From NCBI RefSeq assembly GCF_009939225.1, contig NZ_JAACJR010000008.1:803107-867106 (forward strand): a stretch of 64,000 bases of DNA, written 5' to 3'. Position 1 is the first letter of the stretch. Each line of letters starts with the position of its first letter. Below are positions 58,257 through 64,000 of this stretch, piece by piece. A program made the translations under genes and the position numbers. Below the pieces are notes generated by a model, which did no database searches, had not been told where the DNA came from, and worked only from the letters and a program-made list of their open reading frames with translations. The stretch is from Sediminibacterium soli. GTDB taxonomy: Bacteria; Bacteroidota; Bacteroidia; Chitinophagales; Chitinophagaceae.

Positions 58257-58922
58257 ATGCAATTAAATACGGTCATTTTTGATATCGATGGTTTACTGGT
58301 AGACAGCGAGCCGCTGTGGGGCGAAGCTGCTGCCGAAGTTTTTCAGCAGTACGGCGTGAGCCTTACAGAAGAACAATATGTAACCACAACCGGCTTACGT
58401 ACCAAAGAGTTCCTGCAATGGTGGTTCCGGCATTTCAATATAGGCGATGAAGAACTGGCGCGTGCAGAAAAAAACATCGTTTACGCGGTGCTGAACAAGA
58501 TCGAACGCAAGGGCCGTATCATGCCCAGTGTACCCTATATATTTGATTTCTTTACCCGGCAAAAGTTCCGCATCGGTCTGGCCACCTCTTCCCCGCCTGC
58601 GCTGATCGACCTGGTGGTGGGCCTGGCAGGTATCAAAGACTATGTAAAAGCTGCCTGCTCGGCAGAATCGCTTCCCTATGGCAAGCCCCATCCGCAGGTA
58701 TACCTGAACTGCGCCGAGAATCTGGGCGCACGCCCTTATGAGTGCATCTGTTTTGAAGACTCATTCAACGGCATGATCGCGGCAAAAGCGGCCAGGATGA
58801 AATGCGTGGTGGTACCTCATCATAGCCAGTCGAAAGAAGACCGCTGGGCCGCGGCGGACCTCAAGCTCTCCTCGCTGCAGAACTTTGGCGAACTGCATTT
58901 TAACCTGCTGGCAAACAGGTAG
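58257..58922 (+). CDS. hxpB: HAD phosphatase, hexitol phosphatase HxpB-like
   Basis: The 221-residue protein has HAD motif I at FDIDGLLVDSEP (nucleophile D9, acid D11), motif II at GLATSSPPALI, and motif III-IV at LPYGKPHPQVYLNCAENLG and CFEDSFNGMIAAKAARM. The segment SAESLPYGKPHPQVYL and its neighbours align very closely with E. coli HxpB, which dephosphorylates sugar and hexitol phosphates such as 2-deoxyglucose-6-P. The cellular substrate here is unknown. A perfect 23-bp hairpin follows the stop. Confidence 0.88.
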   Translation: MQLNTVIFDIDGLLVDSEPLWGEAAAEVFQQYGVSLTEEQYVTTTGLRTKEFLQWWFRHFNIGDEELARAEKNIVYAVLNKIERKGRIMPSVPYIFDFFTRQKFRIGLATSSPPALIDLVVGLAGIKDYVKAACSAESLPYGKPHPQVYLNCAENLGARPYECICFEDSFNGMIAAKAARMKCVVVPHHSQSKEDRWAAADLKLSSLQNFGELHFNLLANR

Positions 58923-58973
58923 GAGGTAAATGGGGGTATTGCCAAATAAGGGGCAGGAAGGTTACATTGACTG

Positions 58974-59039
58974 CATGGTTGCATTGTTAAATTGTTTAAT
59001 GGTTAAATAATCATTGAACAATTTAACAATGCAACCATG
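58974..59039. repeat. Perfect 23-bp inverted repeat
   Basis: Positions 58974-58996 pair exactly with 59017-59039, leaving a 20-nt loop. The arm contains the GCATTGTTAAATTG word, related to the TTAAATGG family at 57239. It lies between the convergent phosphatase and OmpA genes. Confidence 0.9.
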
Positions 59040-59083
59040 AAGCAATTTAACTGACACTACCCTTATCAATCTTCCTATAATGA

Positions 59084-59114
59084 CCAAAGCCCCCATTACG
59101 CATGGAGGCTTTGG
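59084..59114. terminator. 13-bp hairpin at the 3' end of the OmpA gene
   Basis: CCAAAGCC-CCAT (59084-59096) pairs with ATGG-GGCTTTGG (59102-59114) over 13 bp with one mismatch and a 5-nt loop. It lies 31 bp after the OmpA stop on the - strand. No T-run follows, so termination is less certain. Confidence 0.5.
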
Positions 59115-59144
59115 CGATTATCTGTTACGGTTTCCCGTGTTTGA

Positions 59145-60677
59145 TTATCCTTTTCTCAGGTTCGGATGCGGAGCAGGTACTGTGTTAGGACCTGTTTCTG
59201 TAGTGCCTTGCAGGTCTACCGTGTTTGCATCGCCGTCCTGACCGTATTGGAACAGCAATCTGCCTTCAGAGATACCTTGCTTTTCAGTCAGGTATTTGAT
59301 CACAGCGTTTACACGCTCCCAGCTCATCTGCTGTGCAGCTTTGCTTGAAGCACCGTAACCGATCACTTTTACATTACAGTTAGGGTTAGCCTTGATGGTA
59401 GCGGCAGCGCTTGCCAGTACTGATTCAGCAGCTTTGGTAAGCTTAGCGCTGTTCTTGGCGAACTGTACGCTTGGCAGGCTTCCGATAGTACAAACAGGAG
59501 TAGGTTCTTGTTTGCTGTTGGCCAGCAGGTCGCGCAGTTCTTTGCAGCAGGCTGGTTCAGGACAGGTACCAACACCGTCGGCATTTACAGGGAAGCATTT
59601 CAGTGAAGTCAGGATTTCTTTGTCCTTAAAGTCAGGTACACCGTCGCCATCTGTATCTTTTGCCACACCGTGTGAATCAACAGGTGCGCCTTTCGGAGTG
59701 TTTGGCTCCAGGTCGAACTGGTCGGTTACACCGTCACCATCGCCATCGGGCAGTACCACTTTAGGCAGTTTCATGTGACGGGGAACATTCAACTCGCTGT
59801 ACACGTAGTTGTTGGGGTTCAGCCACCACAATGGTTCAACGCGCTTAGCGGCGTTACCCAGGTTGATGTTAACACGGAAGCTGGTGAAACCGTAGAAATC
59901 ATTGCTGTTTCCACCTCTCCAGCCGTCAAGAAAATCGTATCCGTATACAGGGAACGTGAATTTGTGCTCCAGACCAACATTCACACGCTTGCTGGCTTTG
60001 ATCGCGATACCGAGACCGGCATCCAGACCATGGAACAGCGTATAAGCGTGACGGTTGTTGATGGTATTACCACCAAAAGTGGTGATCGTACCCGCCTGGC
60101 TGTTAGGCCAGCCCAGGCCGTAGAAATAGTTGTAACCACCTGGCTGAGCGCCGGGTGCGCCTTTATACTGAACCAGCGCAGCGTTCAGGCTGTAACCGCC
60201 GATCAGGTAAAGGTTTGTTTTGGGATTGCCGCGGTAGTGACTTGCCGCATTCAATGAATAGATCGCATCGATTCCCAACTGGTACGTGCGGTTTTTGTAG
60301 GCAGTCTGACCGATTGCCGCGCCATACGCATTGGGTTCACCGGTAGGCCACAGACCAGTCAGTGAAGTTCTGATAGACCATGCATTGTTGATGGCTTTAC
60401 GTAAAGACACGGTGGCACCGAAGCCGTATTTGCCTTTAACGTCGCCCTGGATTTTCACCAAACCAACACCCAGACCCAGTTCCCACATGTTGCGTGGTTT
60501 TGCAGGGTAGATGTACTGGTTGTTCAGGAACTCATTGTGCTGGGGCATGTGAGACACTGCTATCTTAGAAGTGTCCTTCCAATCCCAACCCCAATCAGTA
60601 CTTTGGGTTTGCGCCATAGCCACGGTCTGTACCAACAGTGCCATGGCCAGGATAAGGATGTACTTTTTGCTTGCCAT
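59145..60677 (-). CDS. OmpA-family outer-membrane protein with calcium-type repeats
   Basis: The 510-residue protein has a signal peptide (MALLVQTVAMAQ), an N-terminal beta-barrel (about 40-290), a thrombospondin-type-3-like calcium segment (DGDGDGVTDQFDLEPN, DTDGDGVPDFKDKEI, about 310-350) and a C-terminal OmpA peptidoglycan-binding domain (SVQFAKNSAKLTKAAESVL, and VKVIGYGASSKAAQQMS with conserved Asn-Arg helix after it). It anchors the outer membrane to peptidoglycan. A complete promoter lies upstream at 60728-60759. Confidence 0.93.
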   Translation of the reverse strand: MASKKYILILAMALLVQTVAMAQTQSTDWGWDWKDTSKIAVSHMPQHNEFLNNQYIYPAKPRNMWELGLGVGLVKIQGDVKGKYGFGATVSLRKAINNAWSIRTSLTGLWPTGEPNAYGAAIGQTAYKNRTYQLGIDAIYSLNAASHYRGNPKTNLYLIGGYSLNAALVQYKGAPGAQPGGYNYFYGLGWPNSQAGTITTFGGNTINNRHAYTLFHGLDAGLGIAIKASKRVNVGLEHKFTFPVYGYDFLDGWRGGNSNDFYGFTSFRVNINLGNAAKRVEPLWWLNPNNYVYSELNVPRHMKLPKVVLPDGDGDGVTDQFDLEPNTPKGAPVDSHGVAKDTDGDGVPDFKDKEILTSLKCFPVNADGVGTCPEPACCKELRDLLANSKQEPTPVCTIGSLPSVQFAKNSAKLTKAAESVLASAAATIKANPNCNVKVIGYGASSKAAQQMSWERVNAVIKYLTEKQGISEGRLLFQYGQDGDANTVDLQGTTETGPNTVPAPHPNLRKG

Positions 60678-60727
60678 AAAAAGTGTTGTTTATTGATTTT
60701 AATTAAAGAACTTGACGGAAAACATGG

Positions 60728-60759
60728 CAAAAATATGCTTTATGATGAAATTGTACAAT
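60728..60759 (-). promoter_or_regulatory. Bacteroidota promoter for the OmpA gene
   Basis: On the - strand the -33 element is ATTG (60756-60759), 20 bp before TATTTTTG (60728-60735), a full match to TAnnTTTG. Spacing is the known 19-21. Transcription would start near 60721, giving a leader of about 43 nt to the ATG at 60677. Confidence 0.75.
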
Positions 60760-60889
60760 TTTTACCAGTATTAAATACACTTATTTACTTCGGTTTTTCG
60801 CAAGTAAAGACCGCAGCAGTACCATTAACGCTGCTTTCGCCGGGGTTATTGTATAGCGCAAGTGTTATATTGCAGCATTATTTTGATCG

Positions 60890-61852
60890 ATGAATTTAGC
60901 AAAACAGGTTATCGCTGAAGAACTTAGGCTTTTTGAAAAACATTTTAAGGACGCAGTGCAAAGCAGGGTTGCCTTGCTTGACAGGATTATGCAATATATT
61001 GTCAAGCGCAAGGGTAAACAGATGCGTCCGATGTTTGTTTTACTGAGTGCACGGCTTGGCGGACCTGTAACCGACCGCACTTTTCGCGCGGCCTCGCTGG
61101 TGGAGCTGGTGCATACGGCCACATTGGTGCACGACGATGTAGTGGATGATTCGATGGAGCGTAGGGGATTCTTTTCAATCAATGCGCTCTGGAAGAACAA
61201 GATCGCCGTTCTGGTGGGCGATTATCTTTTGTCGAAAGGCCTGCTGCTTTCGCTGAGCAACCGCGATTACGATGTGCTGGAGATACTGACCGAAGCTTTT
61301 AAGCTGATGAGTGAGGGCGAACTGCTGCAGTTCGAGAAATCAAGAAAACTTAACCTGGACGAAGCCGTTTACTATGATATTATTAAAGGTAAGACCGCTT
61401 CGCTGCTGGCTTCTGCCTGCGCCGCAGGTGCTTCCACTACCATGGAAGACCCCGTTCTGGTGGAAAAAGTGCGTGTTTTTGGCGAAAAAGTGGGTATGGC
61501 CTTCCAGGTAAAAGACGATCTCTTTGATTACGGCATGTACAATGTAGGCAAGCCCACCGGCAACGATATCAAGGAAAAAAAATTAACCCTCCCCCTTATT
61601 TATACCCTGAATCAGTGCGATGCGGAGACCAGGAGAAAACTGATCTACATCGTAAAAAATGAAAACACCAAAAAGGAAAAGGTCAGCTGGCTGATGAAAA
61701 CCGTGGAAGAAAGCGGCGGTATCCGTTATGCGGAAGAAAAAATGAACAGGTTCCGGGACGAAGCCCTGCAGCTGCTGCATGAATTTCCGGATACCGAGAT
61801 CCGCGCTGCCCTGGAAGACCTGGTCCGGTATACGACCGACAGAAAATACTGA
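60890..61852 (+). CDS. Polyprenyl diphosphate synthase
   Basis: The 320-residue protein is a trans-isoprenyl diphosphate synthase that condenses IPP onto an allylic primer. The first aspartate-rich motif is D82-D-V-V-D86 in LVHDDVVDDSMERRG, and the second is D209-D-L-F-D213 in VKDDLFDYG. The KGKQMRPMFVLLSARLG segment holds the conserved IPP Lys/Arg. The product chain length (menaquinone side chain, C35-C40, being likely) is not decided. It is linked to recJ by a TGATG overlap. Confidence 0.93.
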   Translation: MNLAKQVIAEELRLFEKHFKDAVQSRVALLDRIMQYIVKRKGKQMRPMFVLLSARLGGPVTDRTFRAASLVELVHTATLVHDDVVDDSMERRGFFSINALWKNKIAVLVGDYLLSKGLLLSLSNRDYDVLEILTEAFKLMSEGELLQFEKSRKLNLDEAVYYDIIKGKTASLLASACAAGASTTMEDPVLVEKVRVFGEKVGMAFQVKDDLFDYGMYNVGKPTGNDIKEKKLTLPLIYTLNQCDAETRRKLIYIVKNENTKKEKVSWLMKTVEESGGIRYAEEKMNRFRDEALQLLHEFPDTEIRAALEDLVRYTTDRKY

Positions 61853-63552
61853 TGCAAAAAAGGTGGAAAATATTGTCTGCGGATACTGCCACGGTAACCG
61901 CTTTGCATGATTCGCTGAGGATCAACCGTACCCTTTGCCAGATCCTGGTGCAGAGAGGTATTGATGATTTTGACAAAGCCAAACAATATTTCCGCCCCCG
62001 GCTTTCGGACCTGCACGATCCCTGGCTGATGAAAGACATGCGCAAAGCCGTTGACAGGCTGCTGACCGCTTTTGCCGGCAGGGAAAAAATACTCGTATTC
62101 GGGGATTACGATGTGGACGGCACCACCTCGGTGGCCAGCATGTTTGGTTTTCTTTCATCGGTATACGACCAGGTTGATTTTTACATACCCCACCGCTACC
62201 GCGAGGGTTATGGCGTTTCCCGGATGGGTATCGACTATGCAAAGGAGACCGGCGTTACCCTGATCGTTTCCCTCGACTGCGGCATCAAATCGGTTGAACT
62301 GATCGGCTATGCAAAGGAACAGGGCATCGATTTTATTGTTTGCGACCACCATTTGCCGGGCAAAGACCTCCCCGATGCAGTGGCCATACTGAACCCGAAA
62401 CAGGCTGATTGCGCTTATCCCTACAAAGAACTCTGCGGCTGCGGCGTAGGTTTTAAACTGATGATGGCGATGGCACAGGAGATCGGGCTGCCCGATACGG
62501 CTTACCTTGTTTACCTGGACCTGGTGGCCACGGCCATCGCTGCGGATATCGTTCCCATTACCGGCGAAAACCGGACGCTGGCCTATTACGGCCTGATCAA
62601 AGTGAACGAAGACCCCTGCCCCGGTATCAAAGCGCTGATGCAGCTGGCGGGCATCAAAAAAAAGATGCATGTCAGCAGTCTTGTCTTCGTGATAGCCCCG
62701 CGCGTGAATGCTGCGGGCAGAATGGACGATGCCAGAAAAGCCGTGCAGTTGTTTATCGAAAAAGATTACGACAAAGCCCTGGCTTTTGCAGAAATGCTGC
62801 ACAGCGATAACATGGACCGCAAAGAAGCCGATTCCAGTATCACCGAAGAGGCCCTGGCGCTGATACGCGGCGACGAAAACCATCTTACACGAAAAACAAC
62901 CGTGGTATTCCAGGAACACTGGCACAAAGGCGTGGTGGGTATTGTTGCCTCGAGACTGATCGAAAGTTTTTACCGGCCTACCATCGTACTTACACGCAGC
63001 GGAGATTATATAGCCGGCAGTGCAAGAAGTGTGGCAGGTTTCAATTTATACGAGGCCATTTATGCCTGCCGCGAACACCTGCTGGGGTATGGCGGGCATT
63101 TTGCCGCGGCCGGCATGACGCTGCTGCCCGAGAAAGTGCAGGCATTCTCCGACGCATTTGAAAAAGAAGTGGGCCTGCTGATCACCGAAGAGCAACTGAT
63201 CCCCGAGATCGTCGTCGACGCGGAGATAGGCCTCAACGAGATCAACCCGAATTTTTACAGCATACTCTCGCAGATGGAACCGTTCGGGCCCGAAAACATG
63301 CGACCTGTCTTTATTGTACGAAAAGCAAAAGATACCGGCGCTTCCAAGATCGTAAAGGAGCAGCATCTCCGTTTTGTGGTAAGACAGAACAATACCACCC
63401 TAACCGGGATCGGGTTTAATATGGCCGCCAGTATGGAGCTGCTGCGGTGCGGCCAGCCGGTAGATATCCTGTTCACGATCGATGAAAACGAATGGAACGG
63501 TGAAAAAAGTCTGCAGATGAAGGTGGTGGACTGCCGGCTATCTGTTGACTGA
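61852..63552 (+). CDS. recJ: Single-stranded-DNA-specific exonuclease RecJ
   Basis: RecJ degrades single-stranded DNA 5'->3' in recombination and repair. The 566-residue protein has the DHH motifs: FGDYDVDGTT with D85, D87, D89, VSLDCG, and D165-H-H167 in VCDHHLPGKDLP, then a DHHA1 domain with HWHKGVVGIVASRL and GYGGHFAAAGMTL and the OB-like C terminus. The ATG shares a base with the synthase stop codon. It ends 14 bp before a convergent 2Fe-2S gene. Confidence 0.96.
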   Translation: MQKRWKILSADTATVTALHDSLRINRTLCQILVQRGIDDFDKAKQYFRPRLSDLHDPWLMKDMRKAVDRLLTAFAGREKILVFGDYDVDGTTSVASMFGFLSSVYDQVDFYIPHRYREGYGVSRMGIDYAKETGVTLIVSLDCGIKSVELIGYAKEQGIDFIVCDHHLPGKDLPDAVAILNPKQADCAYPYKELCGCGVGFKLMMAMAQEIGLPDTAYLVYLDLVATAIAADIVPITGENRTLAYYGLIKVNEDPCPGIKALMQLAGIKKKMHVSSLVFVIAPRVNAAGRMDDARKAVQLFIEKDYDKALAFAEMLHSDNMDRKEADSSITEEALALIRGDENHLTRKTTVVFQEHWHKGVVGIVASRLIESFYRPTIVLTRSGDYIAGSARSVAGFNLYEAIYACREHLLGYGGHFAAAGMTLLPEKVQAFSDAFEKEVGLLITEEQLIPEIVVDAEIGLNEINPNFYSILSQMEPFGPENMRPVFIVRKAKDTGASKIVKEQHLRFVVRQNNTTLTGIGFNMAASMELLRCGQPVDILFTIDENEWNGEKSLQMKVVDCRLSVD

Positions 63553-63566
63553 TCCAGCCGATCGCT

Positions 63567-64000
63567 TCATATCCTCAGCTGTACATCCCCGCCCACAGGA
63601 TAACCCGTGCAGGTCAGTACCCGACCGTTGTTTATTTCATCCTGCAGCAACACATCGTTATGCCACATCCACACCTTACCCGAAACACAGGTGGCCGAGC
63701 AGGTGCCGCACTGACCCGCCTCGCAGCTGTATGGCAAAGGGATTCCCAGTGATTTTGCTGTTTGCAGAATAGTGGCGGGGTATTGTACCTCGAAGCGAAA
63801 CAACTGTTCCTTCATCGATACCTCTACCATATGCGGCAGCGCATCGGGAGGCAATTCTTTAACAGGTGGTTTTTCTATATGAAATATTTCCCTGCGGATA
63901 TGCTGCTCGGGTACACCTTCCGTTTTTAGAACGATGGTGATGGTGCGCATGTATTCCAATGGCCCGCACAGAAAAAACAAAGCATGTTGTTTATACCGGC
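63567..64000 (-). CDS. 2Fe-2S ferredoxin-domain reductase, 5' end missing
   Basis: The frame is open to the window edge on the - strand, so the start lies outside. The visible part begins with a ferredoxin-NADP reductase end (LFFLCGPLEYM) and continues into a plant-type 2Fe-2S domain with SCEAGQCGTCSATC, giving C-x4-C-x2-C plus the later LTCTG Cys. This matches the PaaE/HmpX-type flavin reductases, which pass electrons from NAD(P)H to an oxygenase or flavohaemoprotein. The partner gene is not visible. Confidence 0.9.
   Translation of the reverse strand, partial: RYKQHALFFLCGPLEYMRTITIVLKTEGVPEQHIRREIFHIEKPPVKELPPDALPHMVEVSMKEQLFRFEVQYPATILQTAKSLGIPLPYSCEAGQCGTCSATCVSGKVWMWHNDVLLQDEINNGRVLTCTGYPVGGDVQLRI

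Noticed and set aside
59145-60677. Frames on the + strand within the OmpA gene
   Set aside because: They lack family features and overlap a gene with signal peptide, OmpA domain and a full promoter.

Overview
The window looks like a chromosomal segment from a member of the Bacteroidota, most likely a Chitinophagaceae-type soil or freshwater bacterium; the family is inferred, not tested. The evidence is a SusC/SusD pair, many lipoproteins with Bacteroidota-style signal peptides, a long-form IspH, FG-GAP/ASPIC-UnbV proteins, and TAnnTTTG promoter boxes placed just upstream of several start codons. No rRNA, tRNA, CRISPR array, prophage or insertion sequence was seen.

Layout. 1-6650 (+): the 3' end of ispH, an OsmC-like peroxidase, a membrane PH-domain protein, a P-type cation ATPase, a YciI-like secreted protein, a GNAT acetyltransferase and a maleylpyruvate-isomerase-like (DinB fold) protein, closed by a bidirectional terminator. 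6759-22238 (-): a polymer- or glycan-related locus. It begins with SusC and SusD and a strong terminator. A tightly packed run follows: a giant FG-GAP/ASPIC-UnbV lipoprotein, a DUF1573 lipoprotein, a cytochrome-c/FG-GAP fusion, a vanadium-type haloperoxidase, a GH20 hexosaminidase and a Tat-type Gfo/Idh oxidoreductase. A divergent AraC-type regulator (22878-23765) and two matching palindromes lie upstream of susC. 23879-27706 (-): a HipA-like kinase with its DUF3037 partner, translationally linked to a GH3 beta-glucosidase, plus a small lipoprotein. 27833-30074 (+): a second Tat-type Gfo/Idh protein and an MBL-fold hydrolase.

30115-40000: mainly housekeeping and small accessory genes (cmk, fasciclin, paiB, a 19-cysteine copper-binding bundle protein, mrp, a 3-hydroxyacyl-CoA dehydrogenase, a YdcF-like protein, yigZ, an EamA transporter, ribD, prmC). 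40193-42737 (-): an ExbB/ExbD pair with an unannotated 40-codon gene between them, and a slipin-like SPFH protein behind an 18-copy heptamer array. 42813-54075: peptidases (M28, PepT), an FKBP isomerase, fmt, a periplasmic rhodanese-thioredoxin fusion, a LysM/RlpA-like protein, an RsmF-like methyltransferase, and a thyA-folA-membrane protein-methyltransferase run. 54099-64000: proline dehydrogenase, dipeptide epimerase, acyl-CoA thioesterase, PlsC-like acyltransferase, hexitol phosphatase, an OmpA-family porin with a well-formed promoter, polyprenyl synthetase, recJ and the 3' part of a 2Fe-2S reductase.

Two things stand out. First, the SusCD-linked surface redox locus joins a heme-c domain, a haloperoxidase and several FG-GAP lipoproteins. 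Second, intergenic junctions, mostly at gene 3' ends, repeatedly carry short-word sequences arranged as long hairpins or tandem arrays, in at least six unrelated word families.
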